64,000 nucleotides of DNA from Rhynchopus sp. YZ270_cl-10. Its lineage: Eukaryota > Euglenozoa > Diplonemea > Diplonemida > Diplonemidae. The position numbers were made by a program, and so were the translations under genes. Where the stretch lies: the NCBI GenBank assembly GCA_964035575.1, contig OZ037855.1, positions 930,001 through 994,000 on the forward strand, read 5' to 3'. Below are positions 19,517 to 31,100 of this stretch, one piece after another (within the stretch, counting starts at the first letter, position 1; each line of letters opens with the position of its first letter). The notes beneath the pieces are model-generated. The model had not been told where the DNA came from, searched no databases, and saw nothing but the letters and a program-made list of their open reading frames with translations.

Positions 19517-19736
19517 CGCCTGGGCGGGGAGCTCCTTCTATTTGCTCTCTTTTAAGGATCCTGTGAAGAAAAATCGTGGCTGCTATCTAGTGATAGTGGT
19601 CTTTTGTCAAACAAAATATTTCTCTGGGGTTCGATGACCGGCAGAGAAGCTGAGAAGCGGATGTTCACCCTCACTGTCCTGCCTGAACATGCTATGCTAG
19701 TGAGGTGACGATATCATCCCGAGCAACCGCCTGTCG

Positions 19737-19978
19737 ACGAAGAGACGTTTCGGACGCTCTGTTTTCGATGCGTTGTTTTCGACGCGAAGCGGATGCGTAG
19801 AAAAGGATGAGTAGGAAGGATGAGTAGGAAGGATGCGTTGACACGTTTGATGCGTTCTGTCGCGATCGATCGTTGTGTCGTGTTGGAGGTGTGTGATCTG
19901 TTGTTCTACGTTTGAAACGTTTCCGGGTTGGAAGCGTTTGCGTTCTGTCATGTTCGATGCGTTCGATTGCGTTTGCTC
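19737..19978. repeat. Degenerate GATGCGTT repeat tract
   Basis: The words GATGCGTT, TTCGATGCG and CGTTTG recur irregularly over about 240 bp, with a tandem GGATGAGTAGGAA pair at about 19806-19832. It looks like a decayed minisatellite. Confidence 0.5.
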
Positions 19979-21789
19979 CAAAAAGGGTTTGTTGATTGAA
20001 TCTTAAAGCTTTTTCTTTCTTTGCTCGTGTCCTCTCGAAGAGCTGGCAACACTACTCACTGACGACACTCCGTTGTCGATATATGCTCATAGCAAGCAGG
20101 ACACCTTTGGAGTCTGCCTCCCTTCCCCCATCGACCCTTCTTTCCAACCCGTTGCACAAAGTGCAAGCACACGACATCGTTGTGTCTGTGCGGCAAGGAG
20201 TTTGGATATGATGCGCATTGCTACTTGATAGCAGCAATGTGAAAGGTAAAAGAAAGGTAAAGCAGTACACCGATGAAGACCGTAACCACTCTGCAAGCAT
20301 GTTGAGGTGACCTACATGAGGCTGAGGTTCCTACTTTAATTCCCCCCAGCGGATACGCCTCAGCACCACAAGGTTGCGGTATCATGCTGTGCTCGGGGCT
20401 GGGAGTTGGGGGTGCGCTTGGGGATCTTCGAACACAGGGCAGTGTTACCTCTGTGCAGGGCGATCCTGCCGTTGCTCTTTTGGACGAGAACGGTTGAACA
20501 GATGCAGAAGCGTGTTCATCTTTCAGGTTTTGTCTTGAACCATTGCCTGATTGTAGACCCGGTACGGTTTTCTTGTTTCGCATTCTCGTGGTCGAGGGAG
20601 GTTGACAAGAGGGAGCGGCGGTTTTCCGATTCCAGCAAACAAATAAATCATCTTAGGACCCTATCTCTTCTGTAAGGTTCCTTTGCACCGCCCAGTGGCG
20701 GGCTAAGTGTGCTGAGATTCGTTCGGGAGTGGGTAGCTCGTGCAGCACTCTGTGTGGCCTAGCTCTGCGGACAGTGTTTGTGACACCCGTAAGGACTGGC
20801 GATGTGGCAAACGTTTAGAGGAGTAGCCTCGCTGCACGTCGATTGGATACGCTCTGTGCCGCACTCAGCCTTCGGATAGGTTCGGATAGCTCGCACTCTG
20901 GGGCTTTCCACACTGTGCTGGCGTCGCCTGCATTTTGCAGGAGACGCTGACGTGACCTCTGTTGCAAGAACACAACGAACGTTGCGGCAACCGCCACAAC
21001 GTTGCCGAACAGAATAGACGAGAACCACTGTGACTACGACTCAGCATGTCACACCAGGGCATGGCGTTGTCCGATGGGTACAGTGGGCAACCTCTGCGCA
21101 GTGGGTGCGGGGTGTTCGTAGCATGGTATCCCAGATTTCCAGGGTACAGCGAAAGGATTTCTATTCAAAACGGTCGACTCACTTCGTTCGTTGGGTGTGA
21201 TGCTCTTTTGCTCTGTGGCAAGTGGGCCACTGCAACGTTGCAGCTTTTGCAGCGGCATCTGCTCCATCCCATGCGTTCTGTGGATGCAATGCTTTGCCAG
21301 AAGGCGTGCACTGCCCATTCAGGACGTTTGAGGGTCAAGCAGCGAACATGTTCGCCACATACATGGCAGGCATGCTGAGCTACATGACGATGCCGCAGCA
21401 TGCGCGCACACTACGACTTCCCTTGCACATCGGGTGGAATGCCAGCGCGTGCACAGCTGCTGAATGATACCCTTGTTATGTACGCAACGTATGGCAAGAC
21501 AGACTACTTTTTTGACCTGCAACCCTATGTGGGACGAAATGCAGTTGAACCTTCTTCCCTTTACGGGTTTACGGTGACTGCCTCACCCCACATGGCGTTG
21601 TGCCTTCAAGCACAACCGAATGACAGTATCGGCGCACTGGTGACGGAAGCATAAAGGACATACAGTGGCAAGTCTTTGTCGGGGTGGGATGACACCAGGA
21701 GGTTGACGCTTCATACGAAGAGTACAGGTTGGGGTGAGTTTCAGGGTTTGGAATTTCTGCAGACCAGGTGCACGTGGTCTACATTGCAC

Positions 21790-22060
21790 GGGTCCTTTGG
21801 TGATGCTTTTGTTGTTCCGCAATATTGCATGGCAGTGCGGCAGCCCCCTCTTCTGGTACTCTGCCATGACCATTGCAATGTTTTCCCCAAGAACATTTTT
21901 TTTTGCGGATGTCATCCACAAGATTCTTCACCTTGAGGTCGAAGACTCTGTGCACGAGATCCGGTCGGTCAAGTGCTGTTTCATGGGAAAACCAGGGTGG
22001 TTGTTGTTGCGCATCCTCCCTTTCTGGTTGGGGCAATTATGTTCCTGCTGACAACCCCCC
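21790..22060 (-). pseudogene. Helitron Rep (rolling-circle replication initiator) remnant
   Basis: Minus-strand translation gives ETALDRPDLVHRVFDLKVK and then NLVDDIRKK. After a one-base shift at an A run (near 21895-21903) it continues NVLGENIAMVMAEYQKRGLP and HCHAIL. This matches the conserved Helitron Rep core, in which RPDL...RVF...K precedes EFQKRGLPHAH; HCH is the HUH metal/catalytic motif. Just upstream, CPNQKGRMRNN may be the decayed CNPxW segment. No PIF1 helicase motif was found on this strand, so only a fragment survives. Confidence 0.8.
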
Positions 22061-22120
22061 TCGTGGTAACCGTGTGCATACCAATGAAGTGCTCTCTGGG
22101 TCTCTATACCCACGGGGTAC

Positions 22121-22178
22121 CAGTGCCTGCGTCCGTTGATGAGCGGTGAGGCGTTTGCACTTTCAACTTCTCTTTTTT
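22121..22178 (+). repeat. Family C repeat copy in the GC-rich block
   Basis: CAGTGCCTGCGTCCGTTGAT, then GAGGCGTTTGCAC and TTTCAACTTCTC. It lies next to palindromic ATGCATGCAAATGCAT-type words and an AACATGC/GCATGTT hairpin at about 22199-22216. Confidence 0.5.
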
Positions 22179-23139
22179 TGCATGCAAATGCATGTCATAA
22201 CATGCGCGAGCATGTTACGTAACAAGACAAATAGGATGTTGCCCGGGTCACGTGATCACCGTGAACCAAGACTTTGATACGAGAACCAGGCATTCAACCT
22301 TCCTAGTCCTCCTTGGGTCACACCAAGGAGGATAACTATTCCTCGCCACACACACACAGAGGGGATGAAGTGTGTCGTCTGTATTTCCCCCTGTTGTCCA
22401 GAGGGGTATGCGGGACTATTCTGTTCTGTCCTCAGGGAGCTGAACGTTCCTGCCCTACTACACGTCTGCGCTTCTGAAAAAGTACGTGACCTGAGTCAAG
22501 ATCAGTCTCGTCAGCTCCACCCAAACACGATTGTTGTCCGTGTAGCGGAAGTAGCGGCGAGACTCAGTGGGTATTTCGACCTGGAAAACCCCGCATCGCA
22601 GGTCGCGAACACTACCACACTCCTTCTCGACCGCAGACAAGTACCTCGACACATGACCCAGAGGTACCTTAGCTTAGCCGGCGGCATCCAAGACGTCATT
22701 GGCCTCACGAGTCCACAGGATGGATCGTTGGCGGAGACCTGTGGGCTTCTCTTCCACAAAGTGAAGGGGATGTTGCAGCATACCCGGGTCCGTCTGCACG
22801 CACAGCTATGCCTGTATCCTCATTCTGCACTCAGACGAGAGGGATGTGATGGAACCTCTCCTGACAGCTCCACGGTGTAGAAAGCTGCCCGCCAAACGTC
22901 GGTGAACCTGTCCAGTATTACAGGTGGCGTCATATTTCTTACAATGGTGATACATTCAGCATGCAGAGGGGAGGCAGTTCTTCATCCGCAGGGGAGGCGG
23001 GTGTGTTGAGACCGCTTGGTGATGCGGTGTTGCTTTCGGGCGAACTTGTCCACCATCACAGCCATTTCGTCACGTCTTGTGTGCCGATTGCCTTCGCCAG
23101 AGCGACTGGGTCCCCTGCGTACCTGATGGTGGTGGGCGG

Positions 23140-23811
23140 CTACCTCCACCTTATGCTTGCCAGCACGGAGATGAGGGAGGGGTTCACGGGATTTTTCTCC
23201 ACCAGCAACGCCAAGAGATGGGTAACTGCCCCTCTCTTGATGCTGTGTGGTGCCACATCTCCGTCAGTGCCTCGGTGGTGGTCTCTGTAAGGTAGCGGAA
23301 GGGCCTCATACCTCCGTGAGGGTTGCAATCCTCTCCGTGCGCGCCTGTCACCAACTTCGACGGCGTGAAGGGGTCCCCCGGCGCCCCTTCGGTAGGGTGT
23401 GCCAATCCACTCACCTCTGTGGGGGTCACCTTCACAAACTGCTATGACGTCGTCCCAACGGCTTGCCGTTTCCCAAGCCAGCATTGCGCAGAGGCACAGG
23501 TCGCTGTTCTGGTGGAGGGGGTTCTGCGAGGAATCGATGTGGCTTGGCTTGTTGGTATTGCCGCCCCCGCGGCCCGCAGTGCTGCTGCAAAGCTCAGCAG
23601 TGGTTGGTTGCCCACTCCGATGTGCTTGAACGGCGTAGGTGAGTTGCCCTTGTTTTGACACTTGAGTGGCAAGGACGAACACCGTCTGGGCCACAGGTAC
23701 CTGCGCTGTTGCGATGTGCGCTTGGTCCACATGTCCTCCACCACGCCTAGCAGCCGCTCGGTCGCTTGCTTCGGGTCGACCTGTCTCCTTCACTCGAGAT
23801 ATGGGACGCAC
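23140..23811 (-). other. 223-codon open frame inside the decayed block
   Basis: The longest minus-strand frame of the block. It includes LCLCAMLAWETASRWDDVIA, reminiscent of the start of a tyrosine-recombinase catalytic half (AWKTASRW-type words). The frame's flanks look unlike a gene. It may be a piece of another mobile element; low certainty. Confidence 0.2.
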
Positions 23812-26604
23812 CCGCCCGAGGTGGCCACATGCGTCAGTACGGCCTCTCCAAAAAGAGATGGGGGGGTAATGCCGGGATGGGATCTATGTGTGTGTTGGGG
23901 GGCGCTGCGCGGCGGTATTGCTGCTGGGTGCTGTGGTGATGTGTTGCGTACTGCGCTGCGGGGTTGGGGTGGTTTGTGGTCCTGCAGTTTGACTTTTGCT
24001 TTGGCGGGGAGGCGGTTGGGCACAGCATGGTTCATGGGGTTCGCAACACTAGTATCGGAGGGGAGGCTGGAGGGTTTGCTAGCCGGGAGGGACGGAGGTT
24101 ACGACTGGACACATTCGTTTGCACACGCGCGTTGGTGGCAAGCTGGGAAGGGGGGAGTCACTGTTTCCCATCCCGGACTTCCCGTTTCCCGGTGGGCGGG
24201 TCTTCTGTCCATGCGCTGCCGCCTTTGCCTCCCTTGTGCGATTTTGGAGGAGGGCGCGTCTGCACATCCGAGTCACTTCATGTCACGGAGTCGACTGTGC
24301 CGTAGCACGAGTGATGTCCTTACGAGGGGCACGCCCTGCTGCGTAGGCGTACTGGATATGTAGCTCACGTAGCAGCATGTTTCCGAGGACGCGGTGTGGG
24401 TGCTCTTCCATGACGGTGTCCATTCAGCGGCCAGTATCAGGAGGATCACAGGTGTCGCGGGTTTGCCCTTCCTGGCTAGTCTGCGCTGTTTGTCTTGAAG
24501 ATACTTCACAGTTCCAATTCCCCAGCATCTTCGGGTTTTGGACCCGAATCCTTCACCATCTGCTCCCCGCACAGGGCACTGGCTCATACTGCCGCTTGTT
24601 TCAACACTGCGTGACGAAGTCTCCCGTGTAGACGCTATGCTTTACACGAGCTACACGTGGAAACACCAGTCCATACTCGATGGCGACTCGTACCCTTCCC
24701 TTGCCTGGTTCAGGACTTTGAACCATCCGTCCAAACACCCAAGCTCTTGCCCCTTTCTTTTGCGAGCTGCCACTCTCTCTTCTTCGTTTCTTCGTGCTCC
24801 TCAGGCAGCTCTCCCCTCCATCCGATGTTCTCCAGAACAGTGTCGAGCTCCTCCATGCCCACTTTGCGAGCCTTCCTCGCTCAAGTACGCCATGCAGTAG
24901 ATGTTCATCACCACCAGCAGGGCCTTCGACACTGGGCCTGTGCGTTGTACGAACTTCTTCAAACCACTGATTGCCATGGTACACGCTTCCTCTCTACTCC
25001 CGACGTTGTCCCTCCTTCAGCTCCCCCAGCTCTGTGATAGTCTTACCAATGGTGAAATGAACGAAGAATCGCCCCTTCTGACTGAGAAACTAAACTGGGT
25101 TGCTGCAGCACAGTGTCGTCGTCTTCCATCTGGCAGCACCTTCTCCTGTGGTTTTTAAGCCAAACGTCTTCTCCGTTCTGTCTTCACCTGCCTCTTCACG
25201 TTCTTTCCCTCACGCATCGCCATCAACGACGTGTTTCTTCCACGTCGGCAGCATCCTCTTTGCCCGAACGAGATATTTTTGGTACTTAGGTAACCACCGT
25301 ATCCTCTGTAGCTCAACGAGGGAAGACGAGCTTGCGTTGCTTGGCCCTTCGTGAACAGCGTCGCAGAGCTTGGCAGCAGGTCTCTGAACAGACGGGGGGG
25401 CTGGAAGTAGGCTCGGTCGAGGTGGCGGATCAGCTGCATGAGTTCTTCAACGCCTTCTGCCTTTCTGCCTTCTTGACGTTCATATCGATTTGAATGAGAC
25501 GAGTGGCATCAGGAAAATGAGGCGGAAGAGCTTCCCCATCCCGAACTACCACTAACCCCTTTTTCTTTCCGCTGATGGTCGAGCAGCTATCTACGATACT
25601 TCCCTACACGTCTTCTGCCTTCACTCCCACTGCAGTCAGCACTTAATCTAGCTGCGTCCTCACCGCCCGAGAGCATATTTCGCACCCCGTCGCTGTTTCC
25701 TTCTTTTTGAAACAGGCCTTCGGTTGTGGTGGTCCTGCTGAGTGTTGGTGGTGCGGAACCGTTAGCAGGACCCCTCACCAACCCGCCTCCCTGCAGAGCG
25801 AGCATCGCCATTCCTCGCTGGGGCTGCGGTGACAAGGGTACTAAAATGGCCCACTGGTTGTTTCCCACCGCGGGGGAGGAACACAATATAAATTGCGGGT
25901 TGCGGGGGCGCCCTCTGGAACTGAGGGGGTGACGACGTGCGTCCGCCTCAGCTGTGTCGACACGTAGGCATCGACCTCCAGGTTGGTGAGGGGTGGGAGG
26001 CCCCACCGTTGAGCCCAGCCTGGTGCACCTCCTGCCACCGCTCTAATGGTATCCCGATGTCGGAATTAGTGGTTTGTGCCCACCAGTGCCTCATCATTTG
26101 GGGTGGGTGGGGACGTCGACCTCTTCCCTTCCCCCTCCAGCAGCGACGCTGCCATCACCGCATTGTACCTGCAGTCCTGGTCCCGCTGCCCGTCACTCAC
26201 AACCGTTCACGCCGTGTCCTCCTCTGCGCACTTCCTCGCGTGCTGCCTGCACTCCGTTTTCCTCGCGGAGAGGTACAAGTCCACGAAGTCTATACATCAT
26301 TTTTTTTTGTCGTTTTGTGGCTTCTTGCGGAGGGTGAAGTGGGGTGTAAAAGCGGGAGAAATGTTACAGCAAATCCCCCTTTTCTGTTCGTTGTTGTTGT
26401 CAAAATGACACAAAGATGAAATTACGCATCAAATAACAGTCAATCTCCACCACTGTGCTCGGGTGCCCGCCTAACCCCCTGACAAGGCACAGGGTATTGT
26501 TCCACCCCCCCGAAAATTCCGTTTTTGGAACGATTGGGATCCTCTGAATCCAAATCTTCCGGCCCAGGAATTAAATTGATTTGAAATTAAAATAGTGTTA
26601 AGGG

Positions 26605-27112
26605 CACGGCTTCGCAAATATATTTAATAATAGTTTTTTGAAAAAAGTTCAATATTTTAATATTTTCAAAAAGTACGTGTAAAAAAAGCAAAAATATTAA
26701 AAATATTGATAAATATTGATTTATTTTGTATGGTATTTTGCAGTGGGAAAATAGTAAAATATTGATCAATATATTGAAAATATTGATCAATATTTTCAAT
26801 ATATTGATCAATATTTTCCAATATTTCAATATTTATCAATATTTTCAATATATTTCAATATTTGTCAATATTTATTAAAATATTGATCAATATATTTACG
26901 GAAACCACCACAGTAAAATTGCACATAAAATTTACCAATATTTACCAATATTTCAATATTTATCAATATTTTCAATATATTGCAATATTTGTCAATATTT
27001 ATTAAAATATTGATTATTTTTTTCCAAAATATTGATTCAATATTTTTAATAATAATCATATTTCAATATTCATCAATATTTAAAATATATTGAATATATT
27101 TGCGAAGCCGTG
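26605..27112. mobile_element. 508-bp inverted-repeat element made of CAATATTT-type words
   Basis: It begins CACGGCTTCGCAAATATATT and ends with the exact reverse complement of those 20 bases. TAAGGG stands immediately outside both ends (26599-26604 and 27113-27118), a 6-bp target duplication. The interior is almost entirely permutations of TCAATATT/AATATTGA with many overlapping palindromes, so each strand could fold extensively. It is non-autonomous and the family is unknown. Confidence 0.9.
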
Positions 27113-27138
27113 TAAGGGAGCATTTTCTGCTTTCGTTC

Positions 27139-27759
27139 TTAAGAGGCAAAATCTGGGAATTTTGGCCCGGGGATCACCCGACGGCTACACCTGCCCCCCG
27201 GTCCATGCTTCAATCCAGAAACAAAGTATTGGTTGCGCTCCAGGGTGCCTGCAGAGCAGGTGCGGATCCACTCAGACCACTCCTCAACCGACTCCGCAAC
27301 AACAGGGTCCTTCACCCCTGCTTCTGGTTCATCTGCTGAAGGTGAGCGATCTGCGCGTCGCAGATCTGTGCAAGCGCGACTTCTGCGGAGCAACTTTGCC
27401 TCTTTCGCTGCCTCTACAGCCTGCTGTCCCATCCTCTGGCGGGCCTGCTCTGTCTGGTGCAGAGACAGCGCCACAATGCGCGTGAATTCCCAATGCCAAC
27501 CAGCTTGCCTGCGAGGTAGAGGAGCTCCTTCCCACCAGGGGACACCCGGCTCCTGCCCCAGGAGCATCTGCGCACGTGCCTTACAATACCTGTGCAATGC
27601 ATGTGCCTCCACGGATTGAGGCACCATTGCTGTCGCCAATTTCTTCTTGTATTCCTTTTCTATATTTTTATTGAGACAACTGCCTTGCAAAGGTTGTAGG
27701 GGAGGAAATGAAAACGTATCTGAGTGTGCCCGGATGTTTTGGTGAGAACGTGTAAACAC
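27139..27759 (-). CDS. Hypothetical 206-residue open frame
   Basis: Charged, Ala/Arg/Glu-rich sequence with TEQARQRMGQQAVEAAKEAK predicted helical. No recognised family. Codon composition resembles the GC-rich genes, but the only long frame opposite to all other genes sits between a MITE and the TRF4-like gene, so it could be a relic or a chance frame. Its stop lies 27 bp from the MITE end. Confidence 0.25.
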   Translation of the reverse strand: MFTRSHQNIRAHSDTFSFPPLQPLQGSCLNKNIEKEYKKKLATAMVPQSVEAHALHRYCKARAQMLLGQEPGVPWWEGAPLPRRQAGWHWEFTRIVALSLHQTEQARQRMGQQAVEAAKEAKLLRRSRACTDLRRADRSPSADEPEAGVKDPVVAESVEEWSEWIRTCSAGTLERNQYFVSGLKHGPGGRCSRRVIPGPKFPDFAS

Positions 27760-28136
27760 GATACAACTTATCCACAGAAAAGTTTATGATTTTGTCCCTA
27801 CACACTCCACAAAAATCCGGCGCGATCAACGAAATTTTTTTTTTCCTGATTTCGTTTCTTTATCAGACTAGCTAAAACTCAGATATCGGTAGTTATTTCC
27901 AAATGGAAAAACAAAGTTTACTTTAGTGTCATCAGAAGATGACCATTATTTCCAAAAGAAAACAGTGCAGACTGATTAGTGTAGCTGCCATCAGAAGTGT
28001 TGTGGTGGGTGCCTTCAGCTGCAACACAAACACTGCAACTTCTGTTTTTAACGTAGTCAAACCACCACCACCACCACACAAACCCCTTCTCAAGCGACTG
28101 TTTTGCGTTTACACTAAACACACACACTACAACAAG

Positions 28137-31100
28137 ATGATGTCTGCCGCACCTTTGAACCCTCAAGCAGCTGAATTCAACCCGCAGGCAGCTGAGTTCA
28201 CCCCGGGGGTGAAGGGCCGCCCCATGGGGCACTACAACAACAACCGCCACAACCACAACAACCACCACCATAACAACCACCACAACCACAACCACGGACA
28301 CAATGCGCAGTGGAATGGACACAACAACAGCAACACCAACCACCACAATGCGAAGGGCTCGTGGGGTGGGATGTCCAGCCACTCGTCGTCACCCGCAGCT
28401 TCTACCTCGTCTGAGGAGTCGCGCCGCCACCGCTCGCATGTGTACTCGATGCACGGGAGGAAGCTGAACCCCAACGCCGCACCGTACGGCTCGCACCCGT
28501 CTGGGCCGAAGCACCCACACCACATGCACACACACAACGGCACAGTGGCGCCCAGCCACGGCAACAAGCACTACAACGATGCGAACAGCCAGAACACAAC
28601 CATCGCAGGCCGTGTCGTGGAGCACAAGGTCTACGTCAGCACGCCGTGGTACACCAAGGGTGTTGACAAAGCCCTCGTGCAGCTGTCCGGCGAGATCCAA
28701 GCCTTCCACCTCTTCGTGCGTCTCACCCCTACCGAGGTCGCACAGCGTGAAAGCGCACTCTGTGCCGTGCGTGCATCCTCCGTGAACCGCTTCCCCTCGT
28801 CAAGCTTCACACCGTACGGGTCCTACGCAGTGGGGACGGCAGTGTCGTCGTCTGCGCTCGATGTGATCATGGACAACTGCGGTGTGCTGTCATCGGAGTA
28901 CGTGAAGGAGACGTTCAGCCCTGTCGGGTCCATCAAGTCGCTGATGTGCAACGACGAGAACACGGCCTTTGTACAGATCGAGTCACCTACCGGCGTTGTC
29001 GTCAACGTCTCGATGCACAAGAACATTGGCTCGCAGGCGGCGGTGTGCGCAGCGCGTGCCTGCCGTGAGTTCTTCGAGCACCATCCGCATGCGGTGGACG
29101 TGTTTGACGTTCTGCGCCAGGTCATGTCGCAGACAGGAAACCTTGAGGTCAACACAGGCGGACTCTCCGCCTACGCACTGCAGGTCATGCTCATTGCGCT
29201 GGTCACCATCAACCCGATGTGCATCAGCACACCCGGGTCGATGCTGCTGCAGTTCTGCAAGTACTACGGACGCGACTTCCCCTTCAGCGACTACTCGCTC
29301 TGCCCGAAGCGTGGCATGATCCCAAAGCGCCACACGCAGGAGGCGATCAGCATCATCGATCCCTTTGACTGTGAGGGCAACCTTGCGGCCGGGTGCACAC
29401 GGGCGTTCCAGATCCAGGTGCAGCTGCAGCACTGCCACTCTGCGCTGCTGAGGTGGGAGGGCTCTGCCAACGGCGACAGGAAGGGCTACAAGGGCCGCAC
29501 GCCGCTGTCGGGTGTCATCAGCCACCAGAAGCTGTGGTCGCGCAGCGAGCTTATCCAGAACGAGCTGGAGCAGCAGGCGAAGGCGGCGGGTGCGGCGTAC
29601 GCACTGCCGGAGTGCCTGCTGTCGGAGGCACGCTTCTCGCCTGCGGCCACGACACCGTCGCCTGCTGCGTCGCTGGCGTCACCACCGCCGGAGAAGCAGG
29701 AGGAGAACGACTTCCTGTTCCATTCCCCGACGACGTCGCCCAAGGGCACAGAGGCGACAGACCCCATTGTGAACATGTCGTTTGCGTCGGAGGATGTCAT
29801 GGACCTCGTCGAAGGCCTCAACCTCAACATGAGCGTCCCTGAGTCCGCCCTCTCCCCCAGCGAGGCCACCGTCGAGCCTGCTACCACACCCGCACAGTCG
29901 CTGCTCGAGCTCTGCCTTGCAGGTGTCCCGAAGAGACAGCAGAACGCCTCCTTCGGCGCCATGCCCATGACACCAGGCCTCACAGACAGCCCCGTCTCCT
30001 GCTCCATCTTCGACATGGGGACCTTGACAGCCACACCGCAGAGAGACATGCTCAAGGCTTCGTCGGAGGACTCCCTTGACATGCTTCACGAAGGGTATGT
30101 TTTATCGGGGTTGGGAAACAAAAGAATGGGAAACAAGCAAATTCCCTTCACTTCGGGAGGAGCGCTGTCTGGGTGTTGGAATAGAACAGGCTGGGTAACT
30201 TCATAAAATGAGTGGTGTTTGCAGATGGCAGCAAAAGTGTTCCAAAATAATAACACAAAATAACACTGCAACCCTTTGTCAGACATTTCAAATCAACAAC
30301 GATGGCTGAGGATGAGAGGTTCATCTTTCAGTCTTTTATTTACCGCGATTGGAAATATTATGGACCGAATTAAGTACCAAATGTCCCGAAAAAATCTCTA
30401 ACGTACCATAATTAATTCGGTCCAACAATAACCCGAACCAAATATTAATTCGATTCATATCGTTCTGGGCAAAAAAGTACTTGTCAAAAAAATAAGATTC
30501 GCCCTTTCCTCGGGGGACAAGTACAAAAAAAATTGCCCCCCAAAACATCATGAACCGAATTAAGGGTAAATTGCGATAACACGTATACTTTTTTTTTCGA
30601 TTTGCGATAACACGTACACAAAAAGTATACGTGTTATCGCAAACAAAAACGTACGTGTTTTCCCAGGTACCCAGGTACCCAGGTACCCAGGTACCCAGGT
30701 ACCCAGGTACCCAGGTACACGGTACACTGGTGTACAAGGAAAAAAGTTGTGAAAGAGCAACCACAGCTCCACATGACAAACACAAAAGTGTCCAGTCACG
30801 TGGGGCATTCATGCACTGAGGAGATAATGATCCAACAATTTACAAGAAAGATTACTTAACCTACTGCTGGAAATTGCCAGGTCGTAGTAACACACAAAGT
30901 GTGCCTCCGTTCGGGAATACCGGATATTCTAGAGACCAAAAAGGCCTCAAGAATATCTTCCGGTAGTCAAGGTAGAACCGAGTGAACGGCCCAAGACCCC
31001 CGTGGAGAAGTTAAATGTTGTAATGCTATCAAGTAGAAACTGCGACCACTGTCTTACCCTCCTCAATGCATGGTGGTTGATGTCTTTGACAACAAATATC

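Larger units (their letters stand above)
16940..26420. other. GC-rich gene-free block of decayed mobile DNA
   Basis: About 9.5 kb without long A/T runs and without any credible intact gene. Only short frames occur on both strands. The stretch 17.4-19.5 kb is strikingly rich in G and T on the + strand, and C/T-rich patches dominate near 24.7-26.3 kb. One fragment is clearly from a Helitron (see 21790-22060). The rest is probably equally old transposon sequence, but I could not assign it. Confidence 0.6.

Noticed and set aside
19621-19650. GGGGTTCGATGACCGG as a tRNA T-arm
   Set aside because: No acceptor stem, D-arm or anticodon arm can be built around it; no complete tRNA gene was found in the window.
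17400-25400. Many 60-230-codon frames on both strands of the GC-rich block
   Set aside because: Expected by chance at this GC content; no consistent strand, start context or domain apart from the Helitron Rep fragment.
24600-25440. Helitron Rep C-terminal-like words (VVMNIYCMAYLSE) on the - strand
   Set aside because: Only a few residues match, the frame changes repeatedly, and the order relative to the 21.8 kb Rep core would be reversed.
27939-28136. In-frame N-terminal extension of the TRF4-like protein
   Set aside because: Basic, low-similarity leader ending in a Pro run and CAC repeats; the MM start at 28137-28140 is a better start and the region looks like 5'UTR.
30095-30206. C-terminal 37 residues of the TRF4-like open frame as real coding sequence
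   Set aside because: Begins exactly at a GTATGT donor and loses the gene's codon bias; read-through of an intron is more likely.
30662-30717. CCCAGGTA array as a CRISPR or telomeric tract
   Set aside because: Units are contiguous with no spacers, and eight bases with only seven copies inside a transposon is an ordinary minisatellite.
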